From positions 128,610 to 192,609 of the forward strand of contig CAVXGQ010000006.1 in assembly GCA_963761425.1 (NCBI GenBank): a DNA stretch of 64,000 nucleotides, in the 5' to 3' direction. The stretch is from Bog-793 sp963761425. GTDB lineage: Bacteria > Actinomycetota > Acidimicrobiia > Acidimicrobiales > Bog-793. Positions 26,621-35,600 of the stretch are shown here, piece after piece. The first letter of the stretch is position 1. Each line of letters starts with the position of its first letter. A program made the position numbers and the translations under genes. The notes under the pieces were generated by a model that was not told the origin of the DNA, did no database searches, and saw nothing but the letters and a program-made list of their open reading frames with translations.

Positions 26621-27148
26621 GTGACCGGGGTACTTGGCCTTAATTCGTTCGGCTACAGCGGCAGCACTGGTGACCTCGTGCTCTCGGCCGTTTTCGCCGT
26701 GGTCTTCGCGCTCCTCGGCTACCGCATCTCGGCGCGGCACCGCATGATGCGCGGCGTCACCCCTTGGCGGCTGCCCTCCATCGTCTGGGCCATCCTGTGC
26801 GGGGTCTTCCAGCCCTTCGGGATCATCCTCGAGCTCGTCGCCGAGTTCACGACCAGGCCCCAGCCCCGTCCGAGCCCGACGCCCGGCGGGTCCGAACCAG
26901 CAGGGGGCCAGTTCTCCTTCGGGGCTACGCGCGTGACGAGCACCCCACCCCTGGCACCAATCGAGATCGCGCCGGGACCGAATTCCTGGGGACCGGCGAT
27001 CGCGCCACCAGACGACGGTTCGGGCCATTCGCCGCTATTCGGCTGGTACCCGGACGCCACCCGGCGTCACGCCCTGCGCTACTGGGACGGCCGGGGTTGG
27101 ACCGAACACGTCGCCGACGACGGCAAGGTGGCGACCGACCCGATCTGA
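26621..27148 (+). CDS. Membrane protein with C-terminal DUF2510 domain
   Basis: About 175 residues: two N-terminal hydrophobic helices (LVLSAVFAVVFALLGY and SIVWAILCGVFQPFGIILEL), a Pro-rich linker, and a C-terminal DUF2510 motif (FGWYPDATRRHALRYWDGRGWTEHVADDG) known only from actinobacteria. Start GTG 26621 or TTG 26618. A weak hairpin ending in TTT (around 27160-27190) lies before the convergent next gene. Confidence 0.82.
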   Translation: MTGVLGLNSFGYSGSTGDLVLSAVFAVVFALLGYRISARHRMMRGVTPWRLPSIVWAILCGVFQPFGIILELVAEFTTRPQPRPSPTPGGSEPAGGQFSFGATRVTSTPPLAPIEIAPGPNSWGPAIAPPDDGSGHSPLFGWYPDATRRHALRYWDGRGWTEHVADDGKVATDPI

Positions 27149-27188
27149 TCCGCGGTTTCCAACCCGCCGGGGCCGGTCAACGGGTGGT

Positions 27189-27506
27189 TTAGAGTTCTTT
27201 CTCCGGCAGTGCCTCGACGTTCACGTCTCGGAAGGTGACCACCTTCACCGACGAGACGAACCGGGCGGGACGGTACATGTCCCAGACCCAGGCGTCGCCG
27301 AGTTCGACCTCGAAATGCGTTGCCCCCGCGCTCTCGTGAGGAGTCACCGTCACCTCGTTCGCCAGGTAGAAGCGGCGCTCGGTCTCCACCACGTAGCGGA
27401 ACATCGGCAGCACGGCGCGGTACTCCTGGTACAAGGCGAGCTCGATCTCCGCCTCGAACTGGTCCAGGTCCTCTTCGGCGCTCAACGTCGGCTCCTCATC
27501 CGCCAA
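27189..27506 (-). CDS. DUF2469 family protein
   Basis: 105-residue acidic protein (EEDLDQFEAEIELALYQEYRAVLPMF...DAWVWDMYRPARFVSSVKV) of a family restricted to actinobacteria and usually found, as here, downstream of rplS. Function unknown. Confidence 0.88.
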   Translation of the reverse strand: MADEEPTLSAEEDLDQFEAEIELALYQEYRAVLPMFRYVVETERRFYLANEVTVTPHESAGATHFEVELGDAWVWDMYRPARFVSSVKVVTFRDVNVEALPEKEL

Positions 27507-27521
27507 CCTCCGATCACCGGT

Positions 27522-27872
27522 TCAGCGCGTCGCGCGACGCTCCTTGATCTTCGCAGCCTTGCCGACCCGGTCGCGTAGGTAATACAGCTTCGCGCGCCGG
27601 ACGTCGCCTGCCGACACCACCTCGATCTTCGCGAGGATCGGGGAGTGGACCGGGAACGTCCGCTCCACGCCGACGCCGAAACTCACCTTGCGGACGCTGA
27701 AGGTTTCCCTCGCCCCCGCGCCTTGGCGGCGCATCACCGCGCCCTGGAACACCTGGATGCGCTCGCGATTGCCCTCTACCACCCGGACGTGCACCTTCAC
27801 CGTGTCGCCGGGGCGGAAGTCCGGGATGTCGTCCCGCAGCGTCGCGCGGTCAACCAGATCGGTGGGGTTCAT
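27522..27872 (-). CDS. rplS: 50S ribosomal protein L19
   Basis: 116 residues with the L19 signatures PDFRPGDTVKVHVRVVEGNRERIQVFQG and HSPILAKIEVV...KLYYLRDR. ATG at 27872 overlaps the trmD 3' end by 23 bases, with AAGGAG upstream. Confidence 0.97.
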   Translation of the reverse strand: MNPTDLVDRATLRDDIPDFRPGDTVKVHVRVVEGNRERIQVFQGAVMRRQGAGARETFSVRKVSFGVGVERTFPVHSPILAKIEVVSAGDVRRAKLYYLRDRVGKAAKIKERRATR

Positions 27873-28716
27873 GGTCCGTCGTGCTCCTTCGCGGGACGCG
27901 GCGCCGCGGAGGAACCGAAGTCACGCGCGGCGCCGCAGCATCTAGAGGATAGCCGTGCTCGCGTAGCAATCGCACCTCGCTGGCAGAAAGGCCCCCGCGG
28001 GATTCGATCAGGTCCGGACGGCGCGCGATGGTGCGGGCCAGCGCCGCGGCCCGACGCCAACGCGCGACCGCGGAATGATCACCGCTGCGCAACACCTCGG
28101 GAACCTTCCAGCCGCGGAACTCGGCCGGACGCGTGTACTGCGGGTACTCGAGCAGCCCCGTCGTGAAGCTCTCGTCCTGGGGCGATGCCTCGTTGCCGAC
28201 GACGCCGGGAACGAGGCGTGCCACGGCCTCGATCACCGCCAGCGCGGCGAGCTCGCCCCCGGCGAGCACGTAGTCGCCGACCGAGATCTCCCCGTCGACG
28301 AGATGGTCGGCGATGCGCTGGTCGACCCCCTCGTAACGACCGCACAGGAGGGAGAACGCCCCGCGGGCCTGCAACTCCTCGACAAAGGCCTGGTCCAGCC
28401 GGCGCCCCCCCGGGCTCATGAGGTAGAGCGGGCGAACCGGGCCGATCCGCTCGACGGCCGCGAACACCGGCTCGGGAGCGAGCACCATCCCCGCGCCACC
28501 GCCGAAGGGCGCGTCATCGACCGAACGATGCGGGTCGGACGCCCCGACACGGAGGTCGTGCACGGCGAGATCCACGACCCCGGCGCGGATGGCCCGTCCG
28601 AAGACCGCCTCGGAGCAGTAACGCGCCACCAGGTCGGGGAAGATCGTGAGCACCTCGACACGAAGCGCGGCCGCACCGCGGCTCCCGGGAGAGGGCTCGG
28701 GCCGGTCGGTCCTCAC
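27850..28716 (-). CDS. trmD: tRNA (guanine-N1-)-methyltransferase
   Basis: SPOUT methyltransferase making m1G37. 288 residues: VEVLTIFPDLVARY at the start, LLCGRYEGVDQRI and SVGDYVLAGGELAAL forming the trefoil-knot SAM site, GLLEYPQYTRP near the end. GTG start at 28716 overlaps the rimM stop as GTGA. N-terminal residues 1-18 and the basic tail are outside the conserved fold. Confidence 0.96.
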   Translation of the reverse strand: MRTDRPEPSPGSRGAAALRVEVLTIFPDLVARYCSEAVFGRAIRAGVVDLAVHDLRVGASDPHRSVDDAPFGGGAGMVLAPEPVFAAVERIGPVRPLYLMSPGGRRLDQAFVEELQARGAFSLLCGRYEGVDQRIADHLVDGEISVGDYVLAGGELAALAVIEAVARLVPGVVGNEASPQDESFTTGLLEYPQYTRPAEFRGWKVPEVLRSGDHSAVARWRRAAALARTIARRPDLIESRGGLSASEVRLLREHGYPLDAAAPRVTSVPPRRRVPRRSTTDHEPHRSG

Positions 28717-29195
28717 TCGAACAATCCCTCGGGAGTGTCGACGACGACCCGGCCCGGCGAACAGGCGACGACGAAGCGAACCGGAACAAGATAGCGACCG
28801 TCGACGACCAAGAGGTCGCTGGCCGGATTCGCCTCGACCGAGGTCACCGAGCCTCGCGCGACGCCGTCGGCGTCGACCACCTCGGAACCGATCAGCTCGT
28901 GAACGAAAAGGGCCCCGGCATCGTCGATCGGCTCAGCCTCCAAGCTGACCCCGCGCAATCGTTCCGCCGCCTCGCGGTCGTCGACACCCTCGAAGGAGAC
29001 GAGGTGGCATCCACGATGCGGCCGCACCGCCGCGACGGTGAGTTCCGCCGGCAGGCCGCCACCCGCCCCGGCCGGCCCCACCACGAGGCGCGCACCGGGC
29101 TGGAGCCGCTCGGGTCGGTTCGAGACGAACCGGACAACCACCTCACCGGCCAACCCGTGGGGCTTGACGATCCTGCCGACTTCGAGGAGCGCCAC
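28713..29195 (-). CDS. rimM: 16S rRNA processing protein RimM
   Basis: 160 residues, assisting 30S head assembly. N-terminal domain MALLEVGRIVKPHGLAGEVVVRF and PRC-barrel-type C-terminal domain (LFVHELIGSEVVDADG...DLLVVDGRYLVPV) are in order. GTG start, 11 bases after khpA. Confidence 0.95.
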   Translation of the reverse strand: MALLEVGRIVKPHGLAGEVVVRFVSNRPERLQPGARLVVGPAGAGGGLPAELTVAAVRPHRGCHLVSFEGVDDREAAERLRGVSLEAEPIDDAGALFVHELIGSEVVDADGVARGSVTSVEANPASDLLVVDGRYLVPVRFVVACSPGRVVVDTPEGLFE

Positions 29196-29206
29196 GAACG
29201 CGCCGC

Positions 29207-29638
29207 TCAGTCGACAATGTCGACGGTGGCGTCCGTTCCGTCACGCGCCGCCGCAGATCGGACGAGTACGCGCAGGGCCTGCGCGACACGGCCCCGTTTG
29301 CCGATGATCCGCCCCATGTCGCCAGGCGCGACGTGGAGGTCGAAACGCAGTCCGTTGCGTCCCGCCTCCGTCTTCACGACGACCGCGTCCGGTTCGTCGA
29401 CGATCGAGCGCGCCACGTGCTCGAGTACGGCGCGGGCGACTCCTCCCGAAACCCGGTTGCCCGAGTCGTCCTCGGGTCGGGGCTCGGCGCCGTATCCGGC
29501 CTCCCCGGCGTCCTCGCCCTCGACCTCGTCGACCTCGTCGACCTCGTCGACCCCGCCGACCTCGTCGACCTCGTCTGCGTCGCCGTCGTCGGTCGGGCCG
29601 AAGTCAGGACCTTCGAAAAGTGGGGTGTCTGAAGTCAT
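29207..29638 (-). CDS. khpA: KH-domain RNA-binding protein with acidic N-terminal tail
   Basis: 143 residues. The C-terminal ~75 form a KH domain (ARAVLEHVARSIVDEPDAV...GDMGRIIGKRGRVAQALRVLVR with the GxxG loop GKRG) as in KhpA, which binds RNA and is linked to cell-wall and division control. The first ~60 residues are an unusual acidic low-complexity tail with EVDEVDEV repeats, absent in ordinary KhpA (about 75-80 aa). GAGGGTCC precedes the ATG; 6 bases separate it from rpsP. Confidence 0.9.
   Translation of the reverse strand: MTSDTPLFEGPDFGPTDDGDADEVDEVGGVDEVDEVDEVEGEDAGEAGYGAEPRPEDDSGNRVSGGVARAVLEHVARSIVDEPDAVVVKTEAGRNGLRFDLHVAPGDMGRIIGKRGRVAQALRVLVRSAAARDGTDATVDIVD
29520..29577. repeat. 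9-bp tandem repeats in khpA
   Basis: Repeats of GTCGACCTC encode the E-V-D acidic tail on the minus strand (EVDEVDEV). Slightly degenerate in the middle, as expected for an expanding and decaying microsatellite-like coding repeat. Confidence 0.75.
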
Positions 29639-29644
29639 GGACCC

Positions 29645-30184
29645 TCAATCATCCCCCGCGTCGGCTGCGACCGCTTTCTCGGGGTGATCCTCGGCGGCTC
29701 CGGGCTCCGCTTCGACCGGTGGCACCGCCTCCCCGGCGACCTCGACGGGGGCCGGTGCCAGGACCTTTTTCGCGCCCGCCTTCTTCGCGCCGGCCTTCTT
29801 CGCGCCGGCCTTCTTCGCGCCGGCCTTCTTCGCGCCGGCCTTCTTCGCCCGCTTCGCCTTGGCCGCGGCGCGCTTCTTGGCGGCTTCGCTCTTCTTCTGG
29901 GCCGCCTTCGCCGCTCCAGAGGACCTGGCCGCGGTGAACTCGTCCCACGCCCCGCAGATCTTGAGAATCTTGCGGACGGTCTCGCTCGGTTTGGCGCCCT
30001 GACTGAGCCACGCGACCGCTCGGTCGTTCTCCACCTCGATGAGCGATGGCTCCGAGCGCGGCGCGTAGGTCCCGATGACTTCGATGAACCGGCCATCTCG
30101 AGGCGAACGACTGTCCGCCGCGACGATCCGATATGTCGGCTGCTGCTTCTTTCCCATCCGCTTGAGGCGGAGCTTCACGGCCAC
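29645..30184 (-). CDS. rpsP: 30S ribosomal protein S16 with long Lys/Ala-rich extension
   Basis: The first ~85 residues are normal S16 (VKLRLKRMGKKQQPTYRIVAADSRSPRDG, then GAKPSETVRKIL). A further ~90 follow: a Lys/Ala-rich part with five KKAGA repeats, then an acidic Pro/Glu tail. S16 usually stops near 80-100 residues; basic extensions occur in actinobacteria, but this one is long and made of exact repeats. First gene of the rpsP-khpA-rimM-trmD-rplS operon. Confidence 0.95.
   Translation of the reverse strand: MAVKLRLKRMGKKQQPTYRIVAADSRSPRDGRFIEVIGTYAPRSEPSLIEVENDRAVAWLSQGAKPSETVRKILKICGAWDEFTAARSSGAAKAAQKKSEAAKKRAAAKAKRAKKAGAKKAGAKKAGAKKAGAKKAGAKKVLAPAPVEVAGEAVPPVEAEPGAAEDHPEKAVAADAGDD
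29776..29850. repeat. Five 15-bp tandem repeats in rpsP
   Basis: Unit ccggccttcttcgcg repeated five times (first and last with one change), encoding KKAGA on the minus strand. Because the unit is a multiple of three, copy-number changes keep the frame. Confidence 0.9.
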
Positions 30185-30244
30185 GTCTTTCTCGCTTTCC
30201 TTGGTGTCGATCGAGTCCCGACTGGCGCCTCGCCACCCATCCCG

Positions 30245-31597
30245 CTAGTGGCTGCGGGCGGGCGTCACCCGGCTGCCCTTGCGCTTGTCTCGGCGTCCGC
30301 CGGGGCGCGCCCCCGCCATCATGCCCGAGGATCGCATCAGCTTCTGCATCTGCCGGAACCGGTTGAGCAGATCGTTCACATCTGCCGGTCGCGTGCCGCT
30401 GCCGGCGGCGATCCGGGTCCGGCGCGACCCGTCGATCACCCCGGGGTCCCTACGCTCGGCCGGCGTCATCGACCGGATGATCGCCTCGATCCGAGTGAGG
30501 TTGGAATCGTCGACCGGCGCCTGGCGCATCTCTTTGGGAAGCCCCGGGATCAGCTCGACGATGCCCGAGAGCGGCCCCAGACGCTTCATCTGCTGGAGCT
30601 GGTCGTGGAAGTCCTCGAGCGAGAAGCGGCCGGACCTCATCCGGTCCATGGCCCTTGCGGCGACGTCTTCGTCGTAGCTGTGCCCGGCCCGCTCGATCAG
30701 CGACAGCACGTCCCCCATGCCGAGGATCCGACCCGCCATCCGCTCGGGATAGAAGATCTCGAAGTCGGCCGGGCGCTCGCCGGTGGAGACGAAGGCGATT
30801 GGCCGGCCGACGACCTTGGCGACCGACAGCGCCGCCCCGCCGCGCGCGTCCCCGTCGAGCTTGGTGAGGATCACCCCGTCAAGCGAGAGGGCGTCGTGGA
30901 AGGCGACAGCGGTCGCCACGGCATCCTGACCGGTCATGGCGTCAAGGACGAGGAAGGTGTAGCGGGGTGAGGTGGCCTGCGCGACGGCGCGGACCTCGTC
31001 CATCAGGGCTTCGTCGATCGAGATGCGCCCGGCCGTGTCGATGACGGCCACGTCGCGACCCACCCGGACCGCCTCGGCGATCCCGCGCCTCGCCACCGTG
31101 ACCGGGTCGGTCGGCTCGCTGAAGACGGCCGCTCCCACTTGACGGCCGAGCACCCGCAACTGTTCGACGGCGGCCGGACGCTGCAGGTCGGCGGCGACGA
31201 GCAGCGGGTGACGGCCCTCTTCGACGAACCAGCGGGCAAGCTTCGCCGCGACGCTCGTCTTGCCCGAGCCCTGCAGCCCGGCGAGCAGGACCACCGTGGG
31301 CGGCTTCGAGGCGTAGGTGATGCGGAGTTGCTCGCCCCCCAGCGTGGCGGTGAGCTCTTCGTTGACGATCTTGATGACCTGCTGGGCGGGCGTGAGGCTC
31401 CGCTCGAGCTCGGCGCCGGCGGCACGGGTGCGGATCTTGTCGATGAGATCCCGCACCACGTCGAGATGGACGTCACCTTCTAAGAGCGCGACGCGGATCT
31501 CGCGCAGGGCCTGGGAGAGGTCGGCCTCGGAGAGCCGACCCCGGCCGCGCAGCCGCGTGAAGATCTCCTCGAAGCGATCGGTGAGCGTCTCGAACAT
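30245..31597 (-). CDS. ffh: Signal recognition particle protein Ffh
   Basis: 450-residue SRP54 GTPase targeting nascent membrane proteins to FtsY. N domain (MFETLTDRFEEIFTRLRG), G domain with GLQGSGKT, DTAGR, TKLDGDARGG, and the methionine-rich M domain (FHDQLQQMKRLGPLSG...MQKLMRSSGMM). CTGGAG precedes the ATG. Directly downstream of ftsY. Confidence 0.97.
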   Translation of the reverse strand: MFETLTDRFEEIFTRLRGRGRLSEADLSQALREIRVALLEGDVHLDVVRDLIDKIRTRAAGAELERSLTPAQQVIKIVNEELTATLGGEQLRITYASKPPTVVLLAGLQGSGKTSVAAKLARWFVEEGRHPLLVAADLQRPAAVEQLRVLGRQVGAAVFSEPTDPVTVARRGIAEAVRVGRDVAVIDTAGRISIDEALMDEVRAVAQATSPRYTFLVLDAMTGQDAVATAVAFHDALSLDGVILTKLDGDARGGAALSVAKVVGRPIAFVSTGERPADFEIFYPERMAGRILGMGDVLSLIERAGHSYDEDVAARAMDRMRSGRFSLEDFHDQLQQMKRLGPLSGIVELIPGLPKEMRQAPVDDSNLTRIEAIIRSMTPAERRDPGVIDGSRRTRIAAGSGTRPADVNDLLNRFRQMQKLMRSSGMMAGARPGGRRDKRKGSRVTPARSH

Positions 31598-31676
31598 GAA
31601 AACTCCAGGCTAGTCCCCTCTATCGGCCCCTCCCCCCGGGTTCGGCGACCGTCGCGACCGTTTCTCGTCGCCGCGA

Positions 31677-32534
31677 TCAGTCGCCGACCAAGGCCGCGGC
31701 GAACTCCTCCGGATCGAAAGAGACGAGATCCTCGGTGCCCTCGCCGATCCCCACCAGTTTGATCGGGAGGCTGAGCTCCTCGTGGATGGCCAACACGATC
31801 CCGCCCTTGGCGGTCCCGTCGAGCTTGGTGAGCACGATCCCGGTGACGGCGACCGCGTTGGTGAACTCCCGGGCTTGGACGAGACCGTTCTGCCCCGTGG
31901 TGGCGTCCATCACGAGCAGCACCTCGCTCACCCGGCCGGGTGGCCGATCGGCTACCCGCTTCACCTTGCGGAGCTCGTCCATCAGGTTCACCTTGGTGTG
32001 CAGGCGGCCGGCGCTGTCGGCGAGGACCAGATCGGCGCCGCGCGCCACGGCGTGCTCGACGGCATCGAAGATGACCGAGGACGGGTCGGCCCCATCGGCG
32101 CCCCGCACTAGCGTGGCCCCGCATCGCTCCGCCCAACTGCCGAGCTGGTCGCCGGCCGCGGCCCGGAACGTGTCACCCGCGGCGAGGACGACGCGGCGGC
32201 CCTGGGCGATCAGTTGTGCCGCGAGCTTGCCGATCGTCGTCGTCTTGCCGACACCGTTCACCCCGACGAACAGCCACACGGTGGGGGACGAGGTGCCCAT
32301 CTTCAAGGAGCGATCCTCACCCGCGAAGCCGGCGACGATCTCGTCTCGCAGCGCGGCCACGAGCCCCCCCGGGGCGGCGTCGCCCGCGCCGGTGCGCAAC
32401 TTGTCGCGCAGCGCGTCCAGGATCCGGGTCGTGGACTTGAGACCGACGTCGGCGAGCAGGAGGGTCTCCTCGAGTTCGTTGAAGCTCGCCCGGTCGATTT
32501 TCGCGGACCGGATCCTTCCGAACGGCGCCGCCAC
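31677..32534 (-). CDS. ftsY: SRP receptor GTPase FtsY
   Basis: NG-domain GTPase that docks SRP at the membrane: GVNGVGKTTTIGKLA, AAGDTFRAAA, DSAGR, TKLDGTAKGG. The first legal start in frame is GTG at 32534 (285 aa), yet coding-like sequence (LADRLGRTRQAVAAPF, the first N-domain helix) continues upstream to a stop at 32679. A strong GGACGGAGG plus GTG at 32671, just after smc, is one frame off. Either translation starts at 32534 with a shortened helix, or one base is wrong or missing between 32671 and about 32560. Confidence 0.88.
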   Translation of the reverse strand: MAAPFGRIRSAKIDRASFNELEETLLLADVGLKSTTRILDALRDKLRTGAGDAAPGGLVAALRDEIVAGFAGEDRSLKMGTSSPTVWLFVGVNGVGKTTTIGKLAAQLIAQGRRVVLAAGDTFRAAAGDQLGSWAERCGATLVRGADGADPSSVIFDAVEHAVARGADLVLADSAGRLHTKVNLMDELRKVKRVADRPPGRVSEVLLVMDATTGQNGLVQAREFTNAVAVTGIVLTKLDGTAKGGIVLAIHEELSLPIKLVGIGEGTEDLVSFDPEEFAAALVGD

Positions 32535-32690
32535 CGCCTGGCGAGTTCGCCCCAGACGATCGGCGAGGCGGGGCCGGCCTCCCGCCCCGCCGGAGGCGGC
32601 GGGCGCCGGCGTGTCCCCTCCCGGTCCGACGGTTGGGGCCGCGCCCCGGGCCGGTGCCGACGGATCGTCACGGTGCCACTACCTCCGTCC

Positions 32691-35600
32691 TCACGGCGGG
32701 TCGGCGGCGGACACCACCGGGACCGCCACGCCCGGGGCCGGCGGACCTCCGCGCCGCTCGACCCGCTCGCTCACCACCTTGGACGCCCCCTCGGGTTGGA
32801 GGGAGATCCCGTAGAGAGCATCGGCGACCTCCATGGTCCGCTTCTGGTGGCTGACAATGAGGAGCTGGGCGTCCTCGCGGAACTCGTCGACCAGGGTGAG
32901 GAAACGTCCCAGGTTGACGTCGTCGAGGGCCGCTTCGACCTCGTCGAGCACGTAGAACGGCGACGGCCGGCTGCGGAACACGGCGAACACAAACCCGAGC
33001 GCCACGAGGGCTCGCTCACCGCCCGAGAGCAGCGACAAACGACGGATGTTGCGTCCCGCCGGGCGCGCCTCGATCTCGACGCCGGTCGACAGGAGGTCGT
33101 CGGGCTCGGTGAGGTGGAGACGGCCCGAGCCGCCCGGGAACAGCGTCGCCAACAGCACCGCGAAGTGCCGCTCGACGTCGGCGAAGGCCGCCGAGAAGCT
33201 CTCCACGATCTGGCGGTCGACCGCGGCGATCACCCGGTTCAGCTCTCGACGGGCGGTGCGGACGTCGTTCAGCTGGCCTTCCAGGAAGGTGCGCCGATCG
33301 ACCAGCGCGGTGAGCTCCTCGGCGGCGAGCGGGTTCACCGGGCCGAGCGCCGCGAGCTCCCGCTCAAGGCTTCGAACCCGCTGGACGGCGTCGACGCCGG
33401 TGGCGAGCGCCGGGACTTCGGCGGCGAGGGCCTCTTCGGCCGCCACGTCGAACTCCCTCCGCAACCGTTCGACCGCCGACTCTTGGCGGAGGCGCGCCTC
33501 GGTGCGCTCAATCTCCAGCCGCTGACGACGCTCCTGGTCCGCCGCCACCGCCCGGGCGAGCTCGTCCCGCTCGTGACGCGTGGCGTCAAGTCCCGCGAGG
33601 CGCTGCTCGCTGGCGACGAGTCGGCGGTCATGCTCCTCGGCGGCCGCCGCAATCCCCCGGTCCAGCCGCGCGACGAGCGCCTCGAGCTCCGTCGCCAGAC
33701 GGGCCAACGCCGCCTCTTCGTCGACACCGCCTACACCTTCACGCCGGCCGAGCAGGCGCCATTCGTCGAGCTGTCGCGCCAGGATTTCGTGCCGACCAGC
33801 AAGCAGCGATACCCGCTCGTCGAGCGCGGCCGACCTAACCTCGAGCTCGCGGCGGCGATCGCCGAGGGCTTTGGCGAGCTTGTCCAACTCCCGGCGGGCG
33901 ACGACGGCCTGATCGGCCCGTGCGAGCCGGGCTTCCTCGGCCGCCTCGGCGGCGGCGAGCCGGACCTCCGCCTCCGCGAAGGCCTGTTCGGCGTCTCCGG
34001 CGGCGGCGGTGCCGGCCTGTTCGGCCGCGGCGGCGTCATCCTCCGCGGCGACGAGCTCTAACTGGCGGGCGACGTCGGCCCGGGCCGTCTCGTCGCTCGC
34101 TTTCTCGCCCTCCAGGCGGTCGAGCCGCCGCCGGGCCTCCTGCGCCGACCGGCGGACCGCGGCGAGCCCGCGACGGGCCTCGTCGACGGCGGTCGCGGCG
34201 CGCTCGACCGCGGCGACCGCGGCCTCGTTCGCTTGGCGTGCCGCGTCGAGCGCGGCACGCGTCGTCCCGGCACGCCCGGACCCGATGCGCCAACCGAACG
34301 GCGAGAACCGGTCGCCCTCGGGCGTGACGATGGTGCGCTCCGGTTCGGAAAGCGCCCGTTCGATCGCCGCTTCCGGGCCCGCCCGCACCACCTCGACGCC
34401 GCCGACCAGCCGGTCGAGGAGACGGGCCACCGCCGGATCGGCGCTGCGCACCGCGTCGCGCAAGGCTTCCGCCCCCGGGGGCAAGACCGTGGCCGAAGGG
34501 GTCTTCGGCCCGTCGGGCCACAACGGAAGGACCGCGCCGCCCGAGCCCCCGGCTCGCAGTCGCTCCACGGCGGCACGAGCGGCTGGGCCACCCTGGACGA
34601 GGACCACGTCGAGCACCCCCTCCAGGGCCGCTTGAAAGGCGGCCGTGAGGTCCTCGTCGACCTCCACGACGTCGAGCAGCGTTCCGACCACCCCCGAAAG
34701 GCCGACGAGCCGTTCGAGGCCGGCGCGGGCGCGAGCCTCGTCGAGGGCGAGTTCGAGCGCCTCGACCTGGGTCGCCGCCGCCTGGCGGCGCTCGAAGGCG
34801 CCCCGCAGTTTCTCCTCGGCCTCGGCGAGGGCGCCTTCGTGGTCCGACTCGGCGTGGTCGGCCGCCTCGGCCGCGGTGGTCGCCCCGGCGAGCTGGATGG
34901 CGAGGCGCTCCGAACGACCGTCGGCGGCTTCGAGTCGAACGGCGAACTCCTCGCGCCGCCGGGTGAGGGTCGCTACGCGGGCGTCGGCCCGCACCTCGGC
35001 CTCGCGGGTGATTCGCAGCACCTCCGCCGCGCCGTCCCGGGCGCGGCGTGCCTCGACCGCCGCGGTGAAGGGGGCGGACCCGTCTTCGTCCAAGGGTTGC
35101 GCCAGCTCGTCCTGCTCTCGGGTCAGACCCACCTCATCCGTCTCGAGCGCGGCAAACGCGGGGGCGAGCGCCTGCCGGTCGGACTCGGCCGCCCCGAGAG
35201 CCGCGGCGACGCGCCGGAGCTCCCCGTCGATGTCGGCCGAGGCGGCGGCCCCCTCGAGCACCGCCGCGAGGGCTGCCCCGGAACGCCGACGCTCGTTGAC
35301 GACCGCTAGCTGCCCACGCCCCCGCTCCCAGAGCTGTTCCAGGTGGCCGACGACCGGGGCCAGCTCGTCGGCGCGGGTCCCTCCCAGCTGGTCCTCGATC
35401 GCCACCAGCCGGTCGTCGAGCATGGCGAGCTCGCGGCGGCGTCGGGCCAGGTCAGCGTCGAACGCCGCCGCCTTCGCGTCGAGCGCCGCGCTCTTGGCGC
35501 TGAGCGCGGCGAGCTCGCGCCCGGCCAGATGGAGCTGCAACGCCGACAGCTCGGCCGCCAGCTCTTCGTGCTGGTGGGCCGAGGTCGCCTGGCGCTCCAG

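Noticed and set aside
29776..29850. CRISPR-like or regulatory repeats
   Set aside because: Head-to-tail 15-bp units in frame inside rpsP; a coding repeat.
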